Numbered from the stretch's first letter, positions 21,941 to 33,679 are shown. The stretch is DNA of 64,000 bases from Xenoacremonium recifei (GCA_012184525.1 WOFQ01000012.1:620001-684000), one strand, 5' to 3'. A program made the numbers and translations. The notes: a model not told the origin generated them from the letters alone.

Positions 21941-24363
21941 AACGAGACCGCATGGTATACGTGTGCGATGACCTGCTTAAGTTGTCAGTAGTATTGTGGA
22001 CAAAACGCCACGTAGCCGACTTCAATGGACAGTTTCTAGAAGTTATTCAAGGTAAAAGTAAGCACGATGGTTTCTCCAGGCATACATATCTTGAAACCTG
22101 AGCAACAACCTTGCATCATTGAAACAATGCATATCAATTCCTTCAGCAGATCCTTCATTTCTTGATTCACCGACGAAGAGAATCCAATCGGTCTCTCGCC
22201 ACAAGCCGTCATAGGACTTTTCAGGGTGTCCGATATCGTCCTTGCCCGTCTCAATCATGGGTCATGTGCACTTTGACTACGAAGGAGTGGTGTCTCACGC
22301 GGATGCGGGCCAGACTGAGATGGAGGGGGCGTGTGCATGTTAGTGCATGGATGTGATGGGCAAACACGGTGAACAAGAATGGGACGATCTCGTGTCAGGT
22401 CGCAATGCGAGTTCTTGGAGATTCCAGAGTCTTCGCTTGTGAACAGATGGTGTCCCCTTCAGCTCGGCCAGGGTTCAGACGAGCACAAGGTGCAGGGGTT
22501 CTGGCCCGACATCGAATCAATTAGCTGCGTGCTGCCTAATGACGGAGTCCGAGACGGGGACAGGATCTCCCCGCCTCCAGGGATAAAGAAGTGTCTCTTC
22601 GTGATTAACTAAGGTCGGTATCCTACTTTGTGCCTCAGGCAAAGCACAAGGTTCCTTTACAACTTGGATGGTGCTGCCTTGTCCAAGTCCTACGCTTGTG
22701 ATGGAATTGCCGCAACTAAAGCCAAGACCAGAGGAGGTACCATGGATTGCGAAGTAAATGGCCACAACTGAAACACAAGCACCATCATGGCATTGAGCGA
22801 TCTGGTAAAAATCTGACGCGTTCCCAAGATCTGTTACGCTCTGACATGATATGTGTGAGCGCTACAGTACACTTGCAGAACTTCGGGGTGCGCATTTGAG
22901 CAGCCCATGTTCCCGCAGCCGGACTAGTGCCATCGTTTCCAATATGCACTCCTCCGCATCAAGGTGCTGACTGGGGATCAACGGGGCAGTTTTGCGATTG
23001 TTGGGACCAAGTTAATAAAGTAATGTAATTCTGGATGCTGTTGAGTCTTTCCAGCGACAGTGACAATTACCTACCCGTTAGTGGGTGAGCAGCGACGCGA
23101 AAACAATGAAGGTACAGCAAAGCCTCCTAATAATGAGAATACAATGGGGCTCTTAGAGAGAAAGTCAGGGTCCAAAACCATCTTTAACACTTCTGGCTTC
23201 AGCTTCTGGCCAGTGCTGTGTTCGGCGTCGCCAACGCTCATCGGCCTCATCCCTCTGGCCCCAATCCGCTTCTTCCACATCGCCTCTGACGTCGTCAACA
23301 AATGCAGCATTTCACCAAGCAGTCATCCTCCTCCTGTATCGGACACGTTTGCAGCGCTCAAAGCCATCTGACTGACAGGTGACTGAGCGACCCAATCGCA
23401 TGTCGAGACTTACAAGTACCCCTCGTTACCAGGCAACAATCCGGTTCCGGGCAGCCAACAATCGATAAGCAGAGGGGTCCAGAGGGAGGGAGGGAGGGGT
23501 ATTGATCAGTGAGTTAGCGGGGGTTTGTCTTTGTCTCAATGCACCTCAAAGGATGCTGACGCTAATGTAAGACAGGGACAGAGGTGCATCCGTGAGTCAC
23601 TTGCGACGCATTGGAACAGGTGATTGATCAATTGACCCGGCGAAGATTTTGTTTATTGCACCTCAGCTACGTGGTCGAGACTGTAGGGTCCGATAACGTC
23701 AGAGTAGTTGCGAAGCTACCTTACTGTGCGTGCTTTACGCGTCAACCCGCATCCAGGACGAGCAAAGGCGCCCGTAGACACCCGCACTCAAGTCAGTTGA
23801 GCCCGTCGATCTCAGGCGTGACATTCATTGTCAGCATTTAGCCCAAGGCAACGAACACCAGAGTGTAGTTCTGCTTGGCGATCGACAGGCATCACAAAGG
23901 CGTCACTTGGTAATTTGGAGGATATTTTGTTGTAATTTTGAGAACCGAAAAAGGTCTCTGTGGTTTTTTTTTTTTGGTATCAATTTGGTGTTTTGCTGGT
24001 CCACCAACTCATCGCGCGTGCGCATCAGGTATCATATACACATTTCCCGTCTCCATCCGTGTCCTGTCAATGCAGTGCTGTCCGTCCCTAAGGTAACAAA
24101 GGAAATAAGAAGAACAAGAGAGCCAAATAGCCAATCATCGCTGTAAACATGCATGCTGCTGGTGCTGTGTTCCATCCATCCCATCCAACCCGAATCCCTG
24201 TCGATCCACCCATCCCAAAAGTACAATGTCCAAAATACAACAAAGAAAAATTACAATTTTGCAACGGGTCCGGGGGCGCAGACGCCGGAGAACAAAGAAG
24301 AGAAGAGAAGAATCGCGCCAAAGAGGCAAAACGTATCAGCCAGTCCAGGCCATGGTCAGGGGC
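21941..24363. other. Long gene-poor spacer
   Basis: 2.4 kb between two convergent genes' ends (UNC93-like and coiled-coil gene). It includes a perfect G-quadruplex motif (reported separately) and an 11-base T run near 23965. ORFs up to 103 codons look random. No gene assigned. Confidence 0.4.
23484..23499 (+). other. Canonical G-quadruplex motif
   Basis: GGGAGGGAGGGAGGGG: four G-runs of three or more with single-adenine loops, the arrangement expected to give a very stable parallel quadruplex. Folding in vivo is not shown. Confidence 0.7.
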
Positions 24364-25404
24364 TTACTCCCAGCGGTACACTCCCTCATCGTAGTGCACG
24401 CGAGGGCGCCGGCTGCCAGGCCCGACAGTAGCTCGTCGCCGGGGCATCATGCGCTCCATCAGTCGCTGGCGCTGAGCCTCCTCCTCCTTGGCGGCCTGCT
24501 TCTCAGCCTCCTTCTGCGCGATGCGACGGGCCTTGTCCTCACGGCGAGCGTCCTCGAAGGACAGGCGGCGCACGGCGTCGGCAATCTCGGCCTCACGGTC
24601 GTGGATCTCAACAGCACCGCGCTTGTAGGTAGAGGAACGCTTGATCTTGGGAGCGGCGGGCACCATAGGCCGGCCGGCGATCTCGGCGTTGGCCTCGGCG
24701 ATGCGGGCTCGCATCTTCTGCTCACGGATCTCAAGCTCCAGCTGCTTGCGCTCCTCACGGTGTCGGCGTCGCTGCTCCTTCTCCTCGTCGGTGTATGAGT
24801 GGCGGCTGTCGCGAGAGGAGGTCGAGGTGTGGCGGGAGTGCTTGGATCGATGGGGAGCATCGACGACCTCAATCTTCACAGTTGGCCGCTCGTCGACGAT
24901 GACGGGGCGGCGGCGTGAGGAAGACTCTCGTGGCTGGGCATCGACAACGTAGGCGTTGGGAGAGGGGGGAGCAGTGTGAGGCGCGGTCCAGGACTGAGGA
25001 GGCGTCCGAGGTGTGGGTGGGTTGTCAACGAGCACGATGCGCTCCTTGCGGGAGTGTCGGCGCTCAGGCTCCAGGCTGAGGACCTTCTTCCCGTTGATGT
25101 AGACTCCTGAAGCACGCTTCTTGGAGCTGGACGAGCCGCTGTGGTAGGATCGGTCGGACTCGTCACCGGAGCGGTAGTTAGGCGTGGAGGATCGCGGCGT
25201 GTATGTGGGCGTGGGCGGGAGCTGGCTGCTGAGGAACGGCGAAGTGGTGTTGTCCTCGTAGGTCAGGTACTGCTCCGGGTGCTGGTAGAAAACCTCGTCG
25301 GCACAGGGGCGGCCATGTCGTGAAGCCTTGCAGAGGTTTGGTCGGTAGGTCTGCTCAGTGCGGCCGTCCGGGTGGACGTAGGTGAAGATGTCGGTGGTGC
25401 ACAT
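24364..25404 (-). CDS. Conserved-type basic coiled-coil protein of unknown function
   Basis: The first ATG in frame is at 25404 (MCTTDIFTYVHPDGRTEQ), although the frame stays open further upstream without another ATG; from there to the stop at 24364 are 346 residues. The first 40 residues are compact, with several Cys (MCTTD, NLCKASRHGRPC). Then follow a Pro/Ser/Thr-rich linker, a VYINGKKVLSLEP segment, an RKERIVLVDNPPTP motif, a VIVDERPTVKIEVVD segment, and from about 215 a long charged helix rich in Glu, Arg and Lys (DEEKEQRRRHREERKQLELEIREQ in part) that should form a coiled coil; the tail ends in VHYDEGVYRWE. The pattern matches a fungal protein family of unknown role; I do not recognise a named member. 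Localisation unknown. Confidence 0.7.
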   Translation of the reverse strand: MCTTDIFTYVHPDGRTEQTYRPNLCKASRHGRPCADEVFYQHPEQYLTYEDNTTSPFLSSQLPPTPTYTPRSSTPNYRSGDESDRSYHSGSSSSKKRASGVYINGKKVLSLEPERRHSRKERIVLVDNPPTPRTPPQSWTAPHTAPPSPNAYVVDAQPRESSSRRRPVIVDERPTVKIEVVDAPHRSKHSRHTSTSSRDSRHSYTDEEKEQRRRHREERKQLELEIREQKMRARIAEANAEIAGRPMVPAAPKIKRSSTYKRGAVEIHDREAEIADAVRRLSFEDARREDKARRIAQKEAEKQAAKEEEAQRQRLMERMMPRRRATVGPGSRRPRVHYDEGVYRWE

Positions 25405-28400
25405 TGCGTCGGTGGTAAACGTATGAGGGCGCGGGTTGCGCAGTGGAGGGTTCTCCTGGTGGATGACCACGGGAGGGTTCTGACGAGAAGCCCTCGTGAG
25501 ATGCGTTGGCAGAGGTTGGAGCCCTTGCCGGCGAGAAGATGAGCTGTTGTTGGTGGTGTAGATGATGTTGTCGACGACGATTGGGCGAGCGTAGTTCGAC
25601 AATGTGGTGGTGGTAGTGATCAATGCCCTTTGTTGTGTGTGGGAGCTGCTTTGTCTATGTCCTTGTTGGTGATGATCCAGGACAAAGGTGGGAAAAGAGA
25701 AGAAAGAAGAGCGTCGAGGTGGTGAGGGTCGGTGCGACTCTTTGTAGTTGTTGTAAGTGGTGGTAGGACGATGGAGAGACGATGGGTGCCTGGGGCCAGA
25801 AGAGGGAGACCAGGTGCTTTATGGACTGATACCCTTTGGTGATGGGTATCTGAAGTAGATAATATGCGGAGAAGTGTCGAGACTCTTGTGGGTGAATGGA
25901 TGCCTTATGCTGAGAATTCCCGATCTGAGGCTGGCGCGTTTGCGCATTATTATATATGAGAAGCCATGGCCATGGATGGTGTTGCTCCCTCCCACAAGCC
26001 CCCAGGCTCCCAGGACAACCCGGACCAGGGGGTGACCCCTGCTAGGGCCCGTTTCTGCCTACCAGGGCTGGTAGCGGCCTGGGCTGAGAGGAGGAGGGAG
26101 TCGCTCCAGCGAGTTCCCATGCCGATGACTCCCATTTCGTTCCCGGACCCTGGTCTTCTTGGCGACAGTGCCGTTCCCTGTGTGGAGCGAGCCCTGGGAG
26201 AAGGAGAAGAAGGCCAATCGTAGAGCGGCTGAGCGGCCTGAGCCACGGCCCTGGTGGAAGCAACCCTGAGACCATGCGGGATGGTGGAGGGGAGTGGCTC
26301 AATGGGCAAGCCTGGGGAGGTGAGTGGCTCGTTGGAAGGATGCGACCCAGGAGGGAGCCATGAGGAAAATGGTGACGATGTTGAAGCTGCTGTTGGTGAT
26401 GCGGCTGCAGCAGGGGAGGCCGTTGATGAAACAAACGCCAGCTTCTTTTTTTGCTCTACGATGATCAGTCTCGACGCTATCATGAATCTATTTTGGACGT
26501 CCAGGGCACGCTCGACCAGGCAGGCGGGTTTTCCCTCTGGCGATGGGTGACATTCTCTAAGTCCTAGACTGTCTCTGCTCGTCACCGTTCTGACTCTGCA
26601 CCCAGACTCGATGCGTCTCTAATCACTCGTTTCCGAAATCCGCTTCTTCGCATCGAGCACTAGACCACCTTCTCGATGCCGTACATGCAACTTGCAGCAG
26701 TCCGTCATGAGATCTTCTCCTCGCGCTGATTCGGCAATTGAGTCATCCTGCTCCCGTGCCTGTTCGTAGGACTTAGCTGCCTCTTGGCTTCAACGCTTCT
26801 GCGAGTGCTTGCAGCGGTTTGCATTCCCTGAGGCCTCTCATTCGCTCCGAAGGATGGCGCCAGTGTGCAACTCCCCCACCAAGGCAGTGCTGGGCTGTCC
26901 CCCCCTGTCACTGTGTGGTGTTCACAGCCTCCGCCGGAGGGCTCTGGGCGTTTTCTTAGGCTTCCCGTCGAAACTGCACTGGGTTCTGGAGATGGTTCGC
27001 GGGTTGCTCAGCCTTGCAGCTAAAGAAATGGGAATCCCAACCCTGGATAGTACTGGCATTCGATGATGTCGATTGGGTGGCCTCCCCGAGCATGAGCCAC
27101 GATCCAGCGGAAACTAATCGAGCGGCAGCCTCATGTCCGTCATCACGATCTTGCAGAAGCCGCATCAATGCGCACATTCGCGATGACGATCGCGGGGGGA
27201 TGCGTTGGCGTAGGACTGAGTGTTGCGAATAGCTTCGTCCACGCAGCAGAACTTTGGTAATCCGGTGTCTTCTTCTCCACCACGAGAACGACTCCCCCGT
27301 GACTCTTCCCGACCTTGTCGGCTTGGGCGACCCCCAGGCCGTAGGACTTCCCTAGTTCGGGTCGGGACGCCCGCTCTCATTGGATTATAACGCTCATCAC
27401 CAAGTTGGTGTTCCGGGCCATCTGTATGTACATTTTCTTGCTTAAAGATCAACCGCGTCAACCATCATCTTAATTTTCGCCTCTTGCTTAGTATCGTGTG
27501 TTAGATGCGGTCATAGTCCGGATGCCTCACTCGCATTGAGGCACTTTCTTAATAATCTTCAAGGCCTCTCTACGTACTGTGCTTACGCCAAGCTGCGCAA
27601 GCTGCGCATTCGAAACGGCCCCCAACTCGAAATGGCCCCCAATAAGTCCTTGATTTTTAAGCAGAATTTTCCAGTCCAGTGACGGCGGCGGCCTCCTGGT
27701 TGATCCCAGTGACGAAGGCGACGATGCTGACTTGTTTGGACTCAATGTTTCTCTCCACCACTTTTGCGGCTGATATTAGACGATCGCCACGGGCGACTTA
27801 CACACAATAAGCTGCAAGATCGCATCGAAGCTATCACGCACTGATACCACACCAACCAAGCTTAGAAATGCATGCATGAGGGCCCAGACAACAGGCCTGG
27901 CTCAAGCGGCAGCCTGCGTAGCCCCAGACGAAGTGAGACCCAGCATTGCTAGCCCGTGGCGACTGCGTGAGACCTAAACCCGAAAGCTCTTCAGTGGAGT
28001 CAGCCCTGTGAGGCAGCAGGGAGTCCAGTGGCCGGGGCCTGGTGAGGATCAGGAGAGGAGAGGGACAGGCACGGGATGAAGTCGGAGTACGGAGTGAGAC
28101 GCGGACTTTGCAGCATCACCACCAAGAATAGCGAAGTAGATTGACACGAGTTCACTCCTTTTGCCTCTGTCTACGTCTTCATTCACGTTCTCGTCTATTT
28201 TCAGTCCGCTTTCACGCCATCAGTTGCCCGCACTCCCCCAGGTGCGTCTCAGCCAGCACTCTGGGCGCGCAATCTCCTCAAGCGCGCGCCTCTTGTTATT
28301 GATCGCGTTTCAGGGTAGGTCGCAAACAGTCGACCGCATGCCGCATGCTGAGAGCACTCGCATCGAGGAGCTGCATTTACATACTATGGAAGCTCGTGAT

Positions 28401-28617
28401 GATCTACAGTTATAAATATTACACGTGTTGGTTGCACGTTTGTTTCGTCCCCAGAGTTGGTTGCATATTGGCCGCGATGTTTCTGTTTGAAGTTGTGTCT
28501 TCAGCGCTCAGTCAGGTTATTGCTATTGGCTTGCGGGTTCACAGCAACACCAACATCACGCGGGTATCGGGCATTTCATCAGATAAAATCGTGACAAAGG
28601 CGCTCGGAGATGTTAGC
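25405..28617. other. Long gene-poor spacer
   Basis: 3.2 kb upstream of the coiled-coil gene and downstream of the GH95 gene. The first kilobase is the likely promoter/5' UTR of the coiled-coil gene. The 211-codon minus ORF at 25950-26585 is low-complexity Ala/Pro/Ser. A tandem 9-mer (aagctgcgc twice) sits near 27590. Nothing assigned as a gene. Confidence 0.4.
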
Positions 28618-31152
28618 TCAGACTATTTCAGGTACACCATCACTATTCTCCCGTAAATAGTACCGCAGAGCTGTTGGCTCAATCCAGAGACCTCTTCCTG
28701 ACGAGAACCACACCCAGCTTCGATGCGCGCGGCTCGAAGTTCGCTCCATCACGACCTCTGCCAATTTGTTCTTCGCCCACGACAGTGTTATCTTCCAATA
28801 GCCTTTCACCAGACATCCCACCAGCTTCCCGTCGCTCCAGCCATCGGGGCAAGCCGGAAGCAGACGAACCTCGGAAAAGTACTGCCCCTCGTCGCCACTG
28901 TTGAGGCTGGTCTTGCGCAGGGCTGAGTAGACCAGACACTGAGAAATCCCTACACCCCCTCCGAAATTGCCATCAATCTGGAAAGGTGGGTGAGAGTTAA
29001 ACATGTTTGACAGTGTTGATTGCTGGAACAGTTTATCCATTTGCTCTGCGCAGGCTTTGCCATCGTGCAACCTGGCATAGAGATTTAACAGCCATGCCCG
29101 GCTCCATCCAGTATGACCGCCACCGTGCGCCTCTCTTCGAATGAGAACCTTTCGGGCGGCGTCCGCTAGCTCAGGCGTTGAGAACGGATCAATCAAGTCG
29201 CCAGGATATAAGCCAAACAAATGAGAGACGTGGCGATGCCCTGGCTCTGCTTCTGCGTAGTCCTTCATTCCCCATTCCTGAATGAGACCATCAGGGTTCA
29301 GCGTGAGGCTGGGCAGACAAAGCTCTCCGGGACTGCCTGCTACTCCGAGAGCCCGGCGAATTTTAGCTGTGTGATTCTGCGGATCTGGTCGCGGAAGCAC
29401 CGATTGACTCCAGAGATACATGTGGAAGATGGTTCGGGTGATGGAAATGTCCATTGCTGAACTCTCGCAGAAGATCCCATTCCCAGTCTCGCTGGAGAAG
29501 GTATTTTCTGGCGACAGGGACGGGTTGACGGACAAATGTTTGCCATCTTTGGAAGGAACCAGAAAACCGAGGAGGAATTCGATGCTCCCATCAAGCACTG
29601 GCATCATCCGTTGCAGCAACACCGGGTCATCTTCGTACTGCAAGATGTCAATCACAGTGAGTGTCAGCCAAGCGCCCCCCAGTGGCCACAGGGTTGCCGG
29701 CATCCACGACTCAGCGGGTGCTGTGTCGGCCCAGATGTCGGTATTGTGATGGCAGCACCAGCCTTGTGCATTATACATCTGTTTTGCAGTAAGACTTCCG
29801 GACTCTGCCATTCTCTCGAGCAGATCTATGAGTGGGATAACACATGGTGCGAGATTGCATTGTCCTGCTGGCCAATAGTTCATCTGTGTGTTGATGTTGA
29901 GGGTATACCTACAGCCCCAAGGTGGCGAGAAGGACGGATTCCATATTCCCTGAAGATGCGCTGGCAGTGATGGGGAACCCTCTTGACCACGGCTGCAAGA
30001 TATTAGCAAATATCTTGAGAAGTTGTAGAACAGAGCAACGAGTCCGTTGTCACGGCGTTTCCCCCATGTTGCTAGGCGCTCGTCAGTAGGGGTCTCGAAA
30101 GCATCAGGCCCCATCTCCAGAAGCGATTTCTTGAAGAGCGCAGAGTAGTCACTCAAGTGACGTCGCCATAATGAGTTGAAGCTGAGATGACTTATCTGAG
30201 AGACTTCTTGACGGACTCTTCTCTCAGTCTCCAGAGAATTCGTGCCTGTTCGAGCCCCAAGGATGATGGAACAAGCAGCAGATGTGATTACAAGACCACG
30301 CTCAGAAGCAAATATTTGACCACCGTCGTCATGACAGAGAGCTTTCAGCGTGATCGAGAGACCTCGACTATTCTGACCGCCAGGTGTCGCATTCAATTGT
30401 ACGAGCCCCTCTGCCTCATCCACCAGAACGCTGTCAAGAAATTGATTCGTATCGTAAGCATGTTCCCCAACACGAGTCAAACTGACAAGAAATCGGATCG
30501 GTCGTTCCGCCTGTATTTTGGTGATGATTGATTCGTCTGGAAAGCTTGAAAAGGTGCTTTGCGATACTTTCACGCCCTTCACAGTAAACTGGACCATGTG
30601 GACTGCCCTCCCGATGTCCAGGACGCGCCGGTAATTCTCGACAGGAGAAGAGATGTTGTAAGTAATGCAAACATTTCCGAGAGGCTCTGAATGTCCCATG
30701 CTCGATGGTCTGCCGAAGAAGAATGACTTTGCAATCACCTCTGCTCGCTGGTGATCACCATCTTGAATAGCTTTGCGTAACTGGGCGAGACTTTCTCGTG
30801 ATGGCGTTGGGGTCCTTTGCTTTGGGCCACCATACCAGACTGAATTCTCATTGAGTTGTAAGAGTTCAGTATCAGTTCTGCCATAGATCATGCACCCAAG
30901 TCGTCCATTGCCGAGGGGTAGCGCTTCACTCCATTCTTTCGCTGGTTGAGCATAGTGAAGGAATAGACGGGGATCGCCATCTTCAAGAACAATCTCGGGC
31001 TGTTCTGATGTCTTGTCAGAGCTGATCACTCTCGTTTCAAGAGAACGCGGTTCTGCAAAAATATCCCCTGTCTCTATTTCGAGAAGGGTATCTAGAGCCT
31101 CAAGTTGGCGTGTCATTATGGCCTCGTTCGGCGTTTCGGGATAGTCATTCAT
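28618..31152 (-). CDS. Glycoside hydrolase family 95 (alpha-L-fucosidase type), apparently intracellular
   Basis: Single exon, 844 residues from ATG at 31152. GH95 signatures run in order: the N-terminal beta domain with EWSEALPLGNGRLGCMIYG and LLQLNENSVWYGGP (about 70-110), the barrel with HLQGIWNPSFSPPWGCRYT and LNINTQMNYWPAG (about 421, the N-x-N pair that positions the attacking water), a QEWGMKDYAEAEPGHRHVSH block (about 623, with the acid Glu) and FQIDGNFGGG (about 727, with the Asp). GH95 enzymes invert alpha-1,2-fucosyl or alpha-L-galactosyl linkages on oligosaccharides such as xyloglucan or human-milk-type glycans. The start MNDYPETPNEAIM is hydrophilic and shows no signal peptide, so action on imported oligosaccharides is likely. 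A sugar transporter is divergent from it across 0.9 kb. Confidence 0.92.
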   Translation of the reverse strand: MNDYPETPNEAIMTRQLEALDTLLEIETGDIFAEPRSLETRVISSDKTSEQPEIVLEDGDPRLFLHYAQPAKEWSEALPLGNGRLGCMIYGRTDTELLQLNENSVWYGGPKQRTPTPSRESLAQLRKAIQDGDHQRAEVIAKSFFFGRPSSMGHSEPLGNVCITYNISSPVENYRRVLDIGRAVHMVQFTVKGVKVSQSTFSSFPDESIITKIQAERPIRFLVSLTRVGEHAYDTNQFLDSVLVDEAEGLVQLNATPGGQNSRGLSITLKALCHDDGGQIFASERGLVITSAACSIILGARTGTNSLETERRVRQEVSQISHLSFNSLWRRHLSDYSALFKKSLLEMGPDAFETPTDERLATWGKRRDNGLVALFYNFSRYLLISCSRGQEGSPSLPAHLQGIWNPSFSPPWGCRYTLNINTQMNYWPAGQCNLAPCVIPLIDLLERMAESGSLTAKQMYNAQGWCCHHNTDIWADTAPAESWMPATLWPLGGAWLTLTVIDILQYEDDPVLLQRMMPVLDGSIEFLLGFLVPSKDGKHLSVNPSLSPENTFSSETGNGIFCESSAMDISITRTIFHMYLWSQSVLPRPDPQNHTAKIRRALGVAGSPGELCLPSLTLNPDGLIQEWGMKDYAEAEPGHRHVSHLFGLYPGDLIDPFSTPELADAARKVLIRREAHGGGHTGWSRAWLLNLYARLHDGKACAEQMDKLFQQSTLSNMFNSHPPFQIDGNFGGGVGISQCLVYSALRKTSLNSGDEGQYFSEVRLLPACPDGWSDGKLVGCLVKGYWKITLSWAKNKLAEVVMERTSSRAHRSWVWFSSGRGLWIEPTALRYYLRENSDGVPEIV

Positions 31153-32044
31153 CCACAGATCAAGCGAGGGCTTGGGTAAGGTTGCATCTCGTGATTTGCG
31201 TGTCTAGAATTTCCTTTAGCCGAGGGATCCAAGAGAATGGATAGATACAATCTCACAACAGATGGATATCTAGGTCGGTGAATTAGAGCCGGGCCAGAAT
31301 CATCGCATTGCAATCAGGCTGATTGCGCCTTACAGCCCTGGTTGCAATTGCGTTCTAGATACCCTCAAGGAGGCTCAACTGTCTTTGATCGTTCGATACT
31401 CTCGACTTAGGTCTCATGTTTGCCATCGACCGGCTAAAGGGCAAGATTGTGAAAGAATCCTTCTCTGAAGCGAACGAATGATTGTATGCCAGTCTGATCC
31501 TCCGTCGATTGCTAGTCAAGATTCTCGGGTAGAATTGGCACGATGATCTGCTCTTATCCCCCGCACCAGTACAAGCGAATAGTTTTTCCATCCACTCAAC
31601 CCCTCGAGAGCCCAGAAATGCGGTCTGGTTGGATGGATCAATTGGAATCACGGCCCGAGTTTCCTGCAAATCTGGGGGATGGTCAGGCGAGTGGGGGGAT
31701 CTTCTCCGGGACGCTTCACTGAATTGAGCCCGAGATGGAGGGAACTTTTCGCCAGAAGACCTCACATGAACACCAGAGATGCGGGGTGCCCTGGCATCGC
31801 ATTTTATCCTGGGGACTAGTTCTATCCGGGGCCCCGGAATGTGGCTTGCGTGTGCCGAGAATCGACGAGGGAGTTCGGGATTGAGGCCGTAATGACCGTC
31901 TCGCTAGGCGCATCGATGTTACGTTGAGGCGAGACTATTTCGAACCTGACTCGCGAGTATATAGCTGTGAGATCCTTTCCAACCACAGAGCTTCGACGGT
32001 GAGTCAAGGAGCCTGAGCCGTATCAAGGCTGAGTATCACTCACA
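31153..32044. promoter_or_regulatory. Shared divergent promoter of GH95 and sugar-transporter genes
   Basis: 892 bases between divergent starts. No coding exon recognised. Co-induction by the substrate sugar is possible but no binding site could be named with confidence. Confidence 0.5.
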
Positions 32045-33679
32045 ATGGCAACCGAAACTGAGCACACCAAGACCCGAGCTACGCATCACGACGATGTGGC
32101 CGAGGCCAACAAACTCGGCGTTGATGTCGCCGAGGTCGTCGTCCACCGAATCACCGACGAGGACCTCCTGCGCCAGTCCGCCGAGTCGCTCACCATGTAC
32201 TCCTGGACTGGCGTGCGTATCTGCATGATCATGGTCGTCATGGGCCTCAATCAGGCAGGATACGGTGTCGATTGGGGTGTTCTCGGTGGCATCAACGCAT
32301 TCGATCGATGGCATGAATACTATGGCTTTGGGACTTCAGGTGTCATCATCAGCACCATCAACGCCCTCATGCAGATTGGCAGCTTTGTTGGTGCTCCGTT
32401 CTTGACCCTGAGCGATGTCATCGGTCGACGAGGAGTCAACTTCTTGGGTAATGTTCTCACCGTGGTGGCTGCCTTCATGCAAGGGAATGCTCCCAACCTG
32501 GGTTGTCTCATGGCTGGACGATTGATCTTGGGATTTGGCACGGCACTTTGCACGGCGCCCCAATACGTGGCTGAGGTCGCTCCGGTGCATCTCCGTGGAC
32601 GTATCGTTGGTATCTTTGGGGCCTGCTTCCAAGTCGGCTCACTACTGATGCTCGGAGTCATGATGGCGCTCACACGCTGGGAGAGCGACTGGCAGTGGCG
32701 CACTGCCTTCATGCTCCAGTCCATCTTCCCGGGTCTTGTCTGCATCTTGATCTACATCTTCTGCCCTGAGTCTCCTCGATACCTGGTCATGAAGGGCAAG
32801 ACCCAGAAGGCTCGAGAAGTCATCGCCCGGTATCAGACCACGCACAACGATATCAATGACCCTATCGTCGGTATGGTCATCAATCAGATTGAAGAGTCGT
32901 TGGAGAACTCTAAGACCACACTCAAGGCCTCTTACGATTTCCGAATCTTCTTCACACGCCGCGTTGGTTATCGCACTCTGGTGCTGCTCGTCTATTCTAT
33001 CTTCCAACAATGGAACGGCGGTGGCATCATCGGTTACTATCTGACCCCGGCGCTGCAAACTGTTGGTATCAATGGAACGATGCAGCAGCTTGGCATTAGT
33101 CTGGGGTCGACTGGTCTCTACTTCGTGTTCACCGTGTTTGGGTCTTGGATTGTTGATATCTTCCGTCGTCGCACTCTGATCTTTACGGGCATTATTTTGA
33201 TCGTCATCTTCCAGACTGCGGTAACTATCACGAGTTGGCAGTACACTGTCAGCCCTAATCATGCCTCCGCCATTTTGATGGTATTCTGGGTCTACTGCTT
33301 CCAGATCTGTAGTGCCAGCACAATTGCAACGATGCACAATCTCTATCCCGTGGAAGTCCTCTCTCTCTCCCTTCGAGCTAAGGGCATGGGCCTCTTCAAT
33401 ATGTTCCAAGGCGCCGCGGGCGTGGTTCAGACATACGGTATTGGCGTGGGGATCAACAAAGTGGGATACAAGATCTGGGTTGTTTACATTGTGTATAACG
33501 CGATTCAAGGGGTGATAGCATACTTCCTATTCCCGGAGACCGGAAAGCTGTCGCTGGAAGAGATTGACACAATCTTTGAGACCCCTGGAGAAAGGCCCGT
33601 TGCCCTTTCATTGAAGATCTCCAAGGCTAGAAAAGAGAAGGAGAGGATGGATAGGCAAGGGTTGACATCGGCGTCTTGA
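32045..33679 (+). CDS. MFS sugar porter (hexose/oligosaccharide permease type)
   Basis: Single exon, 544 residues, ATG at 32045 in a good context (CTCACAATGG). About twelve membrane segments. Sugar-porter marks: DVIGRRGVNFLG after helix 2-3, GRLILGFGTALCTAPQYVAEVAPVHLRG (helix 4-5 with the E-x-x-P-x-x-x-R-G loop), CPESPRYLVMKGK after helix 6 (the PESPR motif), QQWNGGGIIGYY in helix 7 and FPETGKLSLEEID after helix 12 (PETK-like). The pattern resembles fungal lactose/cellodextrin and hexose permeases rather than drug pumps. It should import a mono- or oligosaccharide at the plasma membrane. Divergent from the GH95 gene, so fucosylated or galactosylated oligosaccharides are candidate substrates; that is inference from position. 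Confidence 0.9.
   Translation: MATETEHTKTRATHHDDVAEANKLGVDVAEVVVHRITDEDLLRQSAESLTMYSWTGVRICMIMVVMGLNQAGYGVDWGVLGGINAFDRWHEYYGFGTSGVIISTINALMQIGSFVGAPFLTLSDVIGRRGVNFLGNVLTVVAAFMQGNAPNLGCLMAGRLILGFGTALCTAPQYVAEVAPVHLRGRIVGIFGACFQVGSLLMLGVMMALTRWESDWQWRTAFMLQSIFPGLVCILIYIFCPESPRYLVMKGKTQKAREVIARYQTTHNDINDPIVGMVINQIEESLENSKTTLKASYDFRIFFTRRVGYRTLVLLVYSIFQQWNGGGIIGYYLTPALQTVGINGTMQQLGISLGSTGLYFVFTVFGSWIVDIFRRRTLIFTGIILIVIFQTAVTITSWQYTVSPNHASAILMVFWVYCFQICSASTIATMHNLYPVEVLSLSLRAKGMGLFNMFQGAAGVVQTYGIGVGINKVGYKIWVVYIVYNAIQGVIAYFLFPETGKLSLEEIDTIFETPGERPVALSLKISKARKEKERMDRQGLTSAS

Noticed and set aside
25950..26585. 211-codon minus ORF
   Set aside because: Ala/Pro/Ser low complexity, located in the expected promoter of the coiled-coil gene, overlapped by plausible frames on both strands.
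32642..33508. 288-codon minus ORF inside the sugar-porter gene
   Set aside because: Antisense shadow; the plus strand encodes a full, motif-bearing MFS protein.
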